Source: Pinibacter aurantiacus | Lineage (GTDB): Bacteria; Bacteroidota; Bacteroidia; Chitinophagales; Chitinophagaceae | Length of the DNA: 64,000 bases | Assembly (NCBI RefSeq): GCF_019130065.1 | Contig: NZ_JAHSPG010000003.1 | Span: 434,001 to 498,000, forward strand | Reading direction: 5' to 3' | Shown: one piece after another, positions 53,706 to 62,026 of the stretch | Layout of the letters: the number at the start of each line of letters is the position of its first letter | Numbering within the stretch: position 1 is the stretch's first letter | The notes under the pieces: model-generated | What the model was told of the DNA's origin: nothing | What the model saw: only the letters and a program-made list of their open reading frames with translations | Database searches by the model: none | Program-made: the position numbers and the translations under genes

Positions 53706-55310
53706 CTATTTCCTCACATACACTTCCACCCACGCTTGCGCACTCGGCTTGCGCGGCGCAGTAAATGAATCTACGCGTTTGTAGTATTGCATCAGTGTGT
53801 CTCGCACTTCGAAGGGATAGAAATTGTTGAGGTAAGGAATGTATTCAAACAATACGATGTCGTAATAATTGTTTTTAATGCGGTCGCAAAACATTTGTGT
53901 TTGCTTTTCAAACATACCCACGCCTTTATGGAACCATAATGGATAATCGCTTCCTGTTTCCAACGAAAAATGAAGATCGTTGGCAAGTGGCGTGAGTTCA
54001 GTCATGTTAAGCACTTTGGCATCGGGCCTTTTGATCTCGGGCATCTGCACGATGCGGTGAATACCATCAACTGTGGGACCAGGCAAGAGCATTTTTCTGA
54101 ATGAGGGAAGTTCTATCCCGCGCCATTCGTTCATTGGAACATCTGTTGTGTCCGCCGGTAAAATGAGGTAAGTATTTTTGTTTACAATGGCAGGATCAGT
54201 TTTCTTTTTTCCCAAAACTATTTCTGCATATTTGTAAACGTATCTCCAGTAAACCTGGCTCCACCAAAGCATTACAGCCAACGTGCAAACGACAACAGTA
54301 GAAGCAGATTCGAAATTTATTGGTAAATATTCTGCAAGCATCACGAGTATAAATGCAATGGCAAAACTGTGAAAGAAAATATTATTGTCTTGCGGCACAT
54401 AACTCGTAACCTGGAACACAGCTGCCTCTGCAAGGATACCTAAAGCAAGCAATGAAAAAATGATGAGCGTTTTATTTGCCCAAAAATCAGCGCCACCTTT
54501 CCGCTTGTACTGAATGAACAACAAAACGACAATAACGCCTGTATAAAATTTTATCCATTGTGAAGCGCTGAAAAATTCATCGGCTATGTCCATTGCTGAA
54601 AAACGTGATGAGTGCGGTGGTTGGCCGTGATTGAACCAATAGCCAAAACCATATTTAAGAAATGGCAAAACAAATAAACATCCGATAATTATTGTAGTTG
54701 CGAGAAAATACATCGGTTGTTTCCAGTCCTTTTCGTTGTATGAGGTATAACAAATAAGTGCAGTGCAAATAAGATAACCCAATGCGCCACCATCTTGTTT
54801 GGTAAAAAACGAACAGAGGGTAAACAGGACGCCTGCTATCATATACGTGTAACGCCATTTTCGTCCTTCACCAAAAACGAATTTCAAAATAAAAGCGATG
54901 CCTACAAACTCATACACAATAACTGTGTGATTGTACCACGGCCAATAATTGAGAAATGAAAAAGAAAAAACATAAAGGCACACACATACAAATCGTATTC
55001 CCTCTTTTACGGAAAGACTTTTAAGAATTGATCTGAAAGCCAGGCCAGATATAACATTGATCAACACCTGCGCTTTCACAAGCGTAATTAATTGTGGTCC
55101 AAAAATTTTAAAAAACATGGCGGGAATTACCCAAAACATAAACCCTGTGGGAATGCCAAAATCTTTGAAAGGTATTTCTCCAAGGTATAAACGGTAGGCG
55201 CCTTCATAGGAAAGAAAAATATTCAAGCGATACGGAAATGTTCCAAAAACAGGTATGATTGCTATGATTATGATCAGGAAAATTTCGGCCCAGGCTAATA
55301 ATCTCTTCAT
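53706..55310 (-). CDS. Multi-membrane GT-C/GT39-like protein
   Basis: About 534 residues (ATG at 55310), with 10 or more hydrophobic segments over the first 370 residues and a soluble C-terminal part of about 160. The first extracytoplasmic loop, FLSYEGAYRLYLGEIPFKDFGIPTGF, has the layout of GT-C enzymes (GT39/GT83 and relatives), which use polyprenyl-phosphate sugars on the outer face of the inner membrane. Specific family not recognised. Because the convergent-divergent neighbours make a polyprenyl-phosphate pentose, it is a good candidate to be the transferase that uses it; this is inference from position only. Confidence 0.65.
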   Translation of the reverse strand: MKRLLAWAEIFLIIIIAIIPVFGTFPYRLNIFLSYEGAYRLYLGEIPFKDFGIPTGFMFWVIPAMFFKIFGPQLITLVKAQVLINVISGLAFRSILKSLSVKEGIRFVCVCLYVFSFSFLNYWPWYNHTVIVYEFVGIAFILKFVFGEGRKWRYTYMIAGVLFTLCSFFTKQDGGALGYLICTALICYTSYNEKDWKQPMYFLATTIIIGCLFVLPFLKYGFGYWFNHGQPPHSSRFSAMDIADEFFSASQWIKFYTGVIVVLLFIQYKRKGGADFWANKTLIIFSLLALGILAEAAVFQVTSYVPQDNNIFFHSFAIAFILVMLAEYLPINFESASTVVVCTLAVMLWWSQVYWRYVYKYAEIVLGKKKTDPAIVNKNTYLILPADTTDVPMNEWRGIELPSFRKMLLPGPTVDGIHRIVQMPEIKRPDAKVLNMTELTPLANDLHFSLETGSDYPLWFHKGVGMFEKQTQMFCDRIKNNYYDIVLFEYIPYLNNFYPFEVRDTLMQYYKRVDSFTAPRKPSAQAWVEVYVRK

Positions 55311-55368
55311 AATAAGGTGGTTGGTCAATGATGGCGAAAATTACTACATGGTTATCTCTTTACAAAGT

Positions 55369-55400
55369 ATTGCACAAACTACCTTTATATACTATCTTGG
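55369..55400 (+). promoter_or_regulatory. Promoter of the ubiA-dprE1-dprE2 cluster
   Basis: TTG (55370-55372), a 20-base spacer, then TATCTTGG (55393-55400), close to the Bacteroidota -33/-7 arrangement (TTG, 19-21 bases, TAnnTTTG). About 108 bases before the UbiA-type start. Confidence 0.5.
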
Positions 55401-55507
55401 CACTTAATTTATAATCAATCCACCGGGACCTTGCAGGTTCAATATCCTTTCTGCTTGCTAAACAGCATTTTCCGGAGTTTTAAACACAACCAACCAAATT
55501 CGTACTG

Positions 55508-56410
55508 ATGGGCAGTTACATAAAATTGTTGCGACCTAAGGACTGGGCCAAGAACTTATTTCTTTTTATACCCCTGATTTTTTCGGGCTTTGCTTATCTC
55601 ACAAAAGAAAATATTCTTGTACTGATTATCGGCTTCTTCGCGTTTAGCTTTGTTGCGAGCTCTATATATATCATCAACGATTATCGTGATATTGAGGATG
55701 ACCGCAAACACCCTAAAAAAAGCAAAAGACCTTTGGCAAGCGGCGCGGTAAGCAAGCAGGCAGCCATTGTTATTTTTATATTACTTCCTATCGTTGGCTT
55801 TATCTTATCTTATTTAGCGGATAAAAGTTTGCACTTCACTTTTGTGCTGGCTTTCTATTTCGTCATGAACCTTGCCTATTCGTTTGGAGCCAAGAACATT
55901 TCGATACTCGATATCATGATCATCGCAGTGGGCTTTGTGCTTCGCGTAAAGGGCGGCGGACTTATTGCGCACATCAATCTATCATTGTGGTTAAACCTTA
56001 TGGTGTTCCTGCTTTCATTGTTCATGGCTATTGCCAAGCGTCGCGATGACATTCTCTTGAAGATTGAAACCGGTGCCGACATGCGCAAGTCGATCAAAGG
56101 GTATAACCTCGATTTTCTAAACACAATGCTTGGATTGTTCAGCGCTATCATCATTGTAACGTACATAATGTATTGTGTATCACCGTTCACAATAGAAAAA
56201 CTGGGTACATACCAACTTTATTATACTTCTATTTTTGTAATTGCCGGCTTGATGCGATATTTGCAATTAACATTGGTTCAGAACAAAGCCGGATCTCCAA
56301 CCGAAATCCTTTACAAAGACCGATTCATACAAGTCACATTATTACTGTGGATAGCCAGTTTCTACATGATTGTTTACCTTAAGGAATTAACCTTTTTAAA
56401 ATCGTACTAG
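55508..56410 (+). CDS. UbiA-family polyprenyl-phosphate phosphoribosyltransferase
   Basis: A 300-residue integral membrane prenyltransferase with about 8-9 helices. MGSYIKLLRPKDWAKNLFLFIPLIFSG and IINDYRDIEDDRKHPKKSKRPLASG are typical of the decaprenyl-phosphate 5-phosphoribosyltransferases (Rv3806c type), not of the ubiquinone or heme branches. The reaction in that family is transfer of 5-phosphoribose from PRPP to a polyprenyl phosphate. The following two genes are the known next steps of the same pathway, which supports this reading. Confidence 0.88.
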   Translation: MGSYIKLLRPKDWAKNLFLFIPLIFSGFAYLTKENILVLIIGFFAFSFVASSIYIINDYRDIEDDRKHPKKSKRPLASGAVSKQAAIVIFILLPIVGFILSYLADKSLHFTFVLAFYFVMNLAYSFGAKNISILDIMIIAVGFVLRVKGGGLIAHINLSLWLNLMVFLLSLFMAIAKRRDDILLKIETGADMRKSIKGYNLDFLNTMLGLFSAIIIVTYIMYCVSPFTIEKLGTYQLYYTSIFVIAGLMRYLQLTLVQNKAGSPTEILYKDRFIQVTLLLWIASFYMIVYLKELTFLKSY

Positions 56411-56507
56411 CAGAGGCTTCAACAGTCGACACATATTTCATAATCCATACCCGCCTGTTGAAACAATTGCTGTTGTATGATACACCACAGAATCATAAAA
56501 CGTTTTT

Positions 56508-57902
56508 ATGAAAAAAGAAATCGCTAACTGGGGAAATTATCCGGTAATTGAGAGTGATGAAAAATCGTTTTCATACACAGATGAGCTCGACAAACTAGTT
56601 GCCCAGCCAAAAAGCTATATAGCACGCGGAAATGGCCGCTGCTATGGTGATGCATCGTTGGCTGACAATACTATTTCCACACTTAAGTACGACAAGGTTT
56701 TATCGTTCGACACTGAGAAAGGTTTACTGGAAGTGCAGAGTGGCATTACGCTTGACCAGGTACTTGATATCATTGTACCTAAAGGGTGGTTCCTTCCTGT
56801 TACGCCGGGTACAAAATACATCACTGTAGGCGGCGCCATTGCGAGTGACGTGCACGGAAAAAATCACCACGTAGACGGTGCATTTTCTCATCACGTTATT
56901 GAAATGGATGTTTTGCTGGCAAGCGGCGAAACCCTTACCTGTTCTCCTACAGAGAACACCGACCTCTTCGAGGCAACTTGTGGTGGCATGGGACTTACAG
57001 GTGTGATCGAGAGAGTGATCTTTGATCTGAAAAAAATAGAAACTTCATTTATAAAACAGAAACAGGTTAAAGCAGAGAATCTCGAAGAAATACTACAACT
57101 CTTCGATACTTATGCTCATTATACTTATTCTGTTGCCTGGATCGATTGTTTGAAAAAAGGAAAGAACTTCGGAAGAAGCATTCTTATCCTTGGTGAACAT
57201 GCGAAAAAAGAGGACCTGGACGACAAGCAAAAAAACGATCCTTTACAATTACCCAAAAAGAAACAGATCACCTTTCCTTTCAATCTTCCTTCATGGGTGT
57301 TGAACACCTTTACAGTAAAGGCTTTCAACTTCCTTTATTACGGAAAAAATTTCAAAAAGGAAATCAACAATGTTGTTTCTTACGAACCATTCTTCTATCC
57401 GCTCGATGCTATTCTACATTGGAACCGTGGTTATGGTAAACCGGGTTTTATACAATATCAATTCGTTTTGCCATTGCAGGCAAAGCAAGGTTTGATTGAT
57501 ATTTTGAATCGTATCAGCGATGAAGGCATTGGTTCATTCCTTGCGGTTTTGAAAGTATTTGGCAAACAGGAAAGCCTGATTTCATTTCCCACAGAAGGCT
57601 ACACACTAGCGCTCGATATACCTGTGCGCAAGGGCCTTTTTGAATTTCTTGATGAGCTTGATCAAATCGTACTGAAATATGGCGGCCGCTTGTACATGTC
57701 TAAAGATGCAAGAATGAAACCTGAAATTTTAAAAGCAGGCTATCCGCATCTTGACAGATTTAAAGCGATTATTAAAAAATTCAACCCGGATTTTAAATTC
57801 AGATCTCATCAGTCTGATAGGCTTTTGCTGACAAAAGAAAAAGACTCTAAGGTAAACGGCACTGCGGTAGTATTGCCGAAGATGGAAGCCGCTGTTAAAT
57901 AA
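56508..57902 (+). CDS. dprE1: DprE1-like FAD-dependent polyprenylphosphoryl-ribose oxidase
   Basis: A 464-residue flavoprotein with the PCMH FAD-binding fold. GNGRCYGDASL, PVTPGTKYITVGGAIASDVHGKNHH followed by VDGAFSHHV, and GGMGLTGVIERV closely follow the DprE1 pattern; the C-terminus has GGRLYMSKDARM and FNPDFKFRSHQSDRL. DprE1 oxidises the 2'-OH of polyprenylphosphoryl ribose to the keto form, the first half of epimerisation to arabinose. In a cluster with the UbiA-type and DprE2-like genes. Confidence 0.9.
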   Translation: MKKEIANWGNYPVIESDEKSFSYTDELDKLVAQPKSYIARGNGRCYGDASLADNTISTLKYDKVLSFDTEKGLLEVQSGITLDQVLDIIVPKGWFLPVTPGTKYITVGGAIASDVHGKNHHVDGAFSHHVIEMDVLLASGETLTCSPTENTDLFEATCGGMGLTGVIERVIFDLKKIETSFIKQKQVKAENLEEILQLFDTYAHYTYSVAWIDCLKKGKNFGRSILILGEHAKKEDLDDKQKNDPLQLPKKKQITFPFNLPSWVLNTFTVKAFNFLYYGKNFKKEINNVVSYEPFFYPLDAILHWNRGYGKPGFIQYQFVLPLQAKQGLIDILNRISDEGIGSFLAVLKVFGKQESLISFPTEGYTLALDIPVRKGLFEFLDELDQIVLKYGGRLYMSKDARMKPEILKAGYPHLDRFKAIIKKFNPDFKFRSHQSDRLLLTKEKDSKVNGTAVVLPKMEAAVK

Positions 57903-57990
57903 ATAAAAAAGAAAAAATTAAAAAGAAAAATCGTCACAGAGCAGTCACCCTTTTCTTTTTAATTTTTTACTTTTTCTTTTTTCCTTTTTT
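57901..57990. repeat. Palindrome, family K
   Basis: AT-rich arms (about 57903-57933 and 57950-57990) of the AAAAAAGAAAAAATTAAAAAG type, between dprE1 and dprE2. Purine run on one side and pyrimidine run on the other. Imperfect. Confidence 0.6.
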
Positions 57991-58011
57991 GAAAACTCTT
58001 TAACCACACAC

Positions 58012-58743
58012 ATGCCAACTGTACTTTTATTAGGTGCTACGTCTGACATTTCCGTTGCTATTGCAAAAGAATTCGGCGCTCATGGATACTCATTACAACT
58101 TGCCGCCAGAAATACTGAACATCTTTTACCTATTCAATCTGATCTTCAGATCAGATACAATGTTGATTGTACTATTCATGCGTTTGATGCATTGAATTAC
58201 GATAGTCACCAAAGCTTCTTTAACAGCCTCTCTGTGAAGCCTGATGTTACAGTATGCGTTTTCGGTGTGATGTATGAGGAGGAGGATGCATGGAACGATT
58301 GGAAGCTAACGCACCGCATGATCGACACCAACTACACCGGTGCCGTTTCTATTTTAAATATTGTCGCAAAGTATTACAGCGCACAAAAGAAAGGAACGAT
58401 CGTTGGCATCAGTTCTGTTGCAGGCGAACGCGGCAGACAGAGCAAATTGATCTATGGCAGCGCCAAAGCCGCTTTCAGCGCATATCTTGCGGGTTTAAGA
58501 AATAAATTATTTAAAGACAACGTGCACGTTGTTTCTGTAAAACCGGGCTTTGTGTATACCAAAATGACGGAAGAACTTCCTTTACCAAAACCGCTTACCG
58601 CTCAACCTGAAGAAGTTGCAAAAGCAGTTTTCAAAGCCGTTGAGAAAAAGAAAAATACCATTTACACAAAGTGGATGTGGAAGTACATTATGATGATCAT
58701 CAAGAATGTACCGGAGCCGGTGTTTAAGAAAATGAACATCTGA
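58012..58743 (+). CDS. dprE2: DprE2-like short-chain dehydrogenase
   Basis: A 243-residue SDR. TVLLLGATSDISVAIAKEFG is the NAD(P) motif and SSVAGERGRQSKLIYGSAK holds the catalytic Ser and YxxxK; the late SVKPGFVYTKMTE matches decaprenylphospho-erythro-pentofuranosid-2-ulose 2-reductases. It reduces the keto intermediate made by DprE1 to the arabinose form. Two C-terminal hydrophobic stretches could hold it near the membrane. Confidence 0.88.
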   Translation: MPTVLLLGATSDISVAIAKEFGAHGYSLQLAARNTEHLLPIQSDLQIRYNVDCTIHAFDALNYDSHQSFFNSLSVKPDVTVCVFGVMYEEEDAWNDWKLTHRMIDTNYTGAVSILNIVAKYYSAQKKGTIVGISSVAGERGRQSKLIYGSAKAAFSAYLAGLRNKLFKDNVHVVSVKPGFVYTKMTEELPLPKPLTAQPEEVAKAVFKAVEKKKNTIYTKWMWKYIMMIIKNVPEPVFKKMNI

Positions 58744-58754
58744 TGAAAACAACA

Positions 58755-58914
58755 GAACGCTGATTGTCATGATTGTCATGATTTATCAAGATTTTAAAAA
58801 TAGAACGCAGATAATGATTTTGATGGTTATTTAAGATTTAATAGAACGGCTTTTTGAAAGGGCTTTTTCAAAAAAATCATAACAAATCATGACAACCATG
58901 AAAATCTGCGTTCC
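58755..58914. repeat. Long palindrome, family E, with a duplicated left arm
   Basis: Left arm 58755-58795, a second copy of the arm start at about 58802-58840 (GAACGCAGATAATGATTTTG), and right arm 58875-58914. An inner hairpin TTTTTGAAA/TTTCAAAAA lies between. Confidence 0.85.
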
Positions 58915-58926
58915 AATCTCTCTCAC

Positions 58927-59517
58927 ATGAAACGTATCGCTTTTTTTGACTTCGACGGAACGATCACTACAAAAGATACGCTGCTGGAAAATATAAAGTT
59001 TCATAAAGGCAGCTTATGGTTTTATGTTGGCTTTTTGCTCAACAGCCCATATTTAGTGGCTTTCAAGGCAAAGGTTATTTCTAACCAAACAGCCAAGGAA
59101 AAAGTATTGAAGTTCTTTTTTGGCGGCAGCGATGAAATTTCTTTTCAAAAAAAATGCGACGATTTTGCGACTGCAAAGCTTCCTGAAATGATTCGCCCGA
59201 AAGCTGTTCATGAAATAAGAAAACATCTGGAGCAAGGCACTGAAGTGGTAATTGTTTCCGCATCTGCGTCCAACTGGTTTCGCAAATGGGCGAATGAGCA
59301 CAACCTTAAAATGATCAGCACGACGCTGGAAGTGCACAACAATAAAGTAACAGGAAAAATAACCGGCAATAACTGTTACGGGGAAGAAAAAGTAGCGTTG
59401 ATTAATCAACGCTACAACTTGAAAGAGTACGACGAAATTTATTGCTACGGCGACACCAGCGGCGATAAACCAATGCTGGCGCTGGGGACGAAGACGTTTT
59501 ATAAACCCTTCAGGTAA
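58927..59517 (+). CDS. HAD-IB family phosphatase
   Basis: A 196-residue haloacid-dehalogenase-type phosphatase of the SerB-like IB group: motif I AFFDFDGTITTKDT, motif II VIVSASASNWF, motif III/IV region CYGDTSGDKPML. Substrate unknown. It comes last in the UbiA-DprE1-DprE2 cluster, and the UbiA step makes a 5'-phosphate that must be removed before DprE1 can act, so it may supply that phosphatase. This is inference; the Mycobacterium enzyme proposed for the step is of another family. The TAA stop lies inside a family C palindrome arm. Confidence 0.85.
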   Translation: MKRIAFFDFDGTITTKDTLLENIKFHKGSLWFYVGFLLNSPYLVAFKAKVISNQTAKEKVLKFFFGGSDEISFQKKCDDFATAKLPEMIRPKAVHEIRKHLEQGTEVVIVSASASNWFRKWANEHNLKMISTTLEVHNNKVTGKITGNNCYGEEKVALINQRYNLKEYDEIYCYGDTSGDKPMLALGTKTFYKPFR

Positions 59518-59651
59518 TTAATAATTAATAAAGAATAATTAATAGGGCGCCATTCGTTTGGTTGTTGTTTCCCTCTCTGTTGGACATTCATTAAGGTCGA
59601 TTACATGCGGAATGCTACCCTATTAATTCTTAATTATTAATTATTAATTCG
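59515..59651. repeat. Long AT-rich palindrome, family C, supplying both flanking stop codons
   Basis: Left arm 59515-59545, right arm 59620-59651. The HAD stop TAA (59515-59517) and the esterase stop TAA (plus-strand 59644-59646, minus gene) both lie in the arms. Centre shares AAGGTCGATTA and an AATAGGGC start with the copy at 61835-61968. Confidence 0.93.
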
Positions 59652-61563
59652 TTTTCACCATCCTCTCCACTGTCTTATACTTATCTCCCACGCTTACTTC
59701 TACCAGGTAAATGCCGGCTTTGAGGCTTTGTGCATTGATGCTGGTGTAATAATCCGTTTGTGATTTATAGAATACCTGGCGTTGTATTAGTTTACCGTCA
59801 ATACCATACACGTTGATCACACCATTTCCTTTTTCAGTATTGTTAACGGCTATGTTTAAGCTTTCCTTTACAGGATTAGGATAAATTGTTGCACCGCCTT
59901 TGTTATTATCATCAGCTACGGAAACAATCTTTGAAAATTTGATCGATCCGTCTTTGTCTACTTCCTGCAGTCGGTACAGATATTTTGTTTTTGTGTACTG
60001 GTTATCTGTGAACGAATATTCTTTTGAAGAAGTGGAATTGCCCGCGGCCGTTACATTTCCAATAGTTGTAAATGTTGTTCCGTCCTCGCTTCTCTGCACA
60101 TCAAAATGATCTGTGTTGGTTTCTTTATCGGTTGCCCACTGCACGGTGTTTTTGCCGTTTACTTTAGTGGCTTTTATGTATAAAAATTCTACAGGCAGTA
60201 ATCCGGTAGGATTGGTCATCGTCACAAAATTGGAAGCGGAAGCCCCCATGTTATCATACACTGTAAGCTGGAATTTGTATACACCACCTACAACACTTTG
60301 TACCGTTGGGAAGGAACTTTGGGCATTTACAAGTGTTATTGCCGGGCCCGTTAGTTGTTTCCAGGTATAAGCAATAATACTACCATCAGGATCATACGAA
60401 CCACCGCCACTCAGATAGGCATAGTTATTCGTGGTACTGAAATTATTTCCCGCATTTGCCACTGGCGGTATATTGGCGCCAATACCGGGTTTAATGGTCA
60501 CAGTCATTGTATCGAAACCTGCCTTGCCGTAATAATCCAATGTGCGCAGAACAAAAGTGTATGTTCCGGTAACCATGCCTGTTACTGTTGTCGCGCTCGC
60601 GGCAGGAGTTGTAATAGTAAAGTTATCCGGACCGGAAATTTTTGTCCATTTGTATTCGGCAATGGTACCGTCGTTATCATAGGAAGCGCCACCATTTAGC
60701 GAGGCCTTGTTTGAAGGAAGTACAATGATCGTATCGTTACCCGCTTTTGAAACAGGCACCTGATCTACAGGAGCAACACCTCTTGTATGCATCAGCATCC
60801 ATTCATAAACGTTTGGATTTTGAAGAGCATGTGTTTCATCATATACCCAACCCCAGATGCCATGCCCGCCTGAAGGAAAATATTTTGCCAGAGGATATGG
60901 ATCGGGCGAAGGTGTACAGCCGTTGTTCATTTTATCTATAAGGGCTTGCGTATAGCCTACCGGCACAGTCGGATCGTCCATGGCGTGAAATGCCCATACA
61001 GGCAAATTCGCCTGGTTCATGTAACAGATGCCGTTTGTGTTGGCGGGAGCCACACCGCAGCTTACTACGACAGCGGCAAACTTTGGCGCATTGGCAGGAT
61101 CGCTGGTAACGTAATCCCAAACGCCGCCACCGCCGGCACTCAACCCTGTCAGATAAACCCTGTTGGGGTCTACCTGCAGATTGGCCGTTGCATAGTTATA
61201 CATGGCATCCACATAATTATTGATCCATCCGGTGTAAGTAAGGCTCAACTGAGGAGACAATACGAGAAAAGTGTCTTTTACGCCATTCACAGTAAAAGCC
61301 ATTTGTGAACCTGCTGCAATGTTCTTTGGGGGACCATTGAAAGCAACTTTATACAAGTCTGTAGTACCATTTCCTCTTTCTCCCACACCGTGAAGAAAAA
61401 TCATTAAAGGGTATTTTTTTGTTGAACTCCAACCGTAAGAAGTAGGCTTGTATTCGTAGTACCCTACAAATAGCCCGTTATAGGTAAGAGACTTTGCCAC
61501 CTGCTGCGCAGAAATACCAAGAGTTACCAGAAGCAGCCCCACACTGAGGAGAATTGTTTTCAT
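59644..61563 (-). CDS. Secreted esterase with PKD-like domains and T9SS type A sorting domain
   Basis: About 639 residues (ATG at 61563, MKTILLSVGLLLVTLGISAQ signal peptide). An alpha/beta hydrolase of the prolyl-oligopeptidase/PHB-depolymerase-like esterase type: Ser in VYLTGLSAGGGG, Asp in AFHAMDDPTVPVG, His in YFPSGGHGIWGW (about 30-285). Two PKD/REJ-like domains (VSKAGNDTIIVLPSNKASLNGG and NAGNNFSTTNNYAYLSGG), a fibronectin-like segment, and a type A sorting domain (YPNPVKESLNI...VERMVKTN). Probably cleaves ester links in plant polymers outside the cell; substrate not determined. Paralogous to the next gene. Confidence 0.9.
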   Translation of the reverse strand: MKTILLSVGLLLVTLGISAQQVAKSLTYNGLFVGYYEYKPTSYGWSSTKKYPLMIFLHGVGERGNGTTDLYKVAFNGPPKNIAAGSQMAFTVNGVKDTFLVLSPQLSLTYTGWINNYVDAMYNYATANLQVDPNRVYLTGLSAGGGGVWDYVTSDPANAPKFAAVVVSCGVAPANTNGICYMNQANLPVWAFHAMDDPTVPVGYTQALIDKMNNGCTPSPDPYPLAKYFPSGGHGIWGWVYDETHALQNPNVYEWMLMHTRGVAPVDQVPVSKAGNDTIIVLPSNKASLNGGASYDNDGTIAEYKWTKISGPDNFTITTPAASATTVTGMVTGTYTFVLRTLDYYGKAGFDTMTVTIKPGIGANIPPVANAGNNFSTTNNYAYLSGGGSYDPDGSIIAYTWKQLTGPAITLVNAQSSFPTVQSVVGGVYKFQLTVYDNMGASASNFVTMTNPTGLLPVEFLYIKATKVNGKNTVQWATDKETNTDHFDVQRSEDGTTFTTIGNVTAAGNSTSSKEYSFTDNQYTKTKYLYRLQEVDKDGSIKFSKIVSVADDNNKGGATIYPNPVKESLNIAVNNTEKGNGVINVYGIDGKLIQRQVFYKSQTDYYTSINAQSLKAGIYLVEVSVGDKYKTVERMVKTN

Positions 61564-61834
61564 ACTCGTACATTGGATTAAAAAATCAGGGTATAAAGCA
61601 TTGCCCAAGCTGCTTGTAAAACGTAAAACATGTACAAGATCGTCTGTGGAATTGCCGCTCAGGCAAGTATTTTCCCACATAAAAAATACAAATGATTAGA
61701 AATCAGAATATTTGTTTTGAAGACTTAACACAGATTTTCGTTTATTACAGCGCGTTAGCACTTCGGAAAATACGGAGCATGATAGTAGTTTAACGTAGAA
61801 ATGCGTGGTAAAGAGGCGAACAGAAGGAAATTCA

Positions 61835-61968
61835 AATTAATAATTAATAATTAGTAATTAATAGGGCATCATTACTACAGGTTGTAGTGTCCTATTCTGT
61901 TTAAGATACTTAAAGGTCGATTATACAGTTTGCCACACCTGTTAATTCTTAATTATTAATTATTAATT
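61835..61968. repeat. Long AT-rich palindrome, family C
   Basis: Arms of 30 bases (61835-61864 and 61939-61968), 27 matching. Centre shares AAGGTCGATTA with the copy at 59515-59651. Confidence 0.92.
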
Positions 61969-61974
61969 AAAAAA

Positions 61975-62010
61975 GGGCTGACAAGTATTAAAACCTGCCA
62001 GCCCAAAAAA
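61975..62010 (-). terminator. Intrinsic terminator of the second esterase-type gene
   Basis: Stem GGGCTG...CAGCCC (61975-62004, with one bulge and inner CA/TG pairs), followed on the minus strand by a T-run; an A/T-run lies on both sides. Confidence 0.75.
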
Positions 62011-62026
62011 CGGAGTTGCTTAACGT

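Larger units (their letters stand above)
61564..62026. other. Intergenic gap with family C palindrome and terminator
   Basis: This 463-base gap between the two esterase-type genes holds a family C palindrome and a terminator, listed separately. The stretch 61564-61834, the leader of the esterase gene, shows nothing recognisable: no box close to TAnnTTTG within 60 bases of the start. Confidence 0.5.

Noticed and set aside
53546-53784. Two overlapping frames of 72-74 residues
   Set aside because: Lie in the GC-rich palindrome and the end of the convergent gene; composition is that of the repeat.
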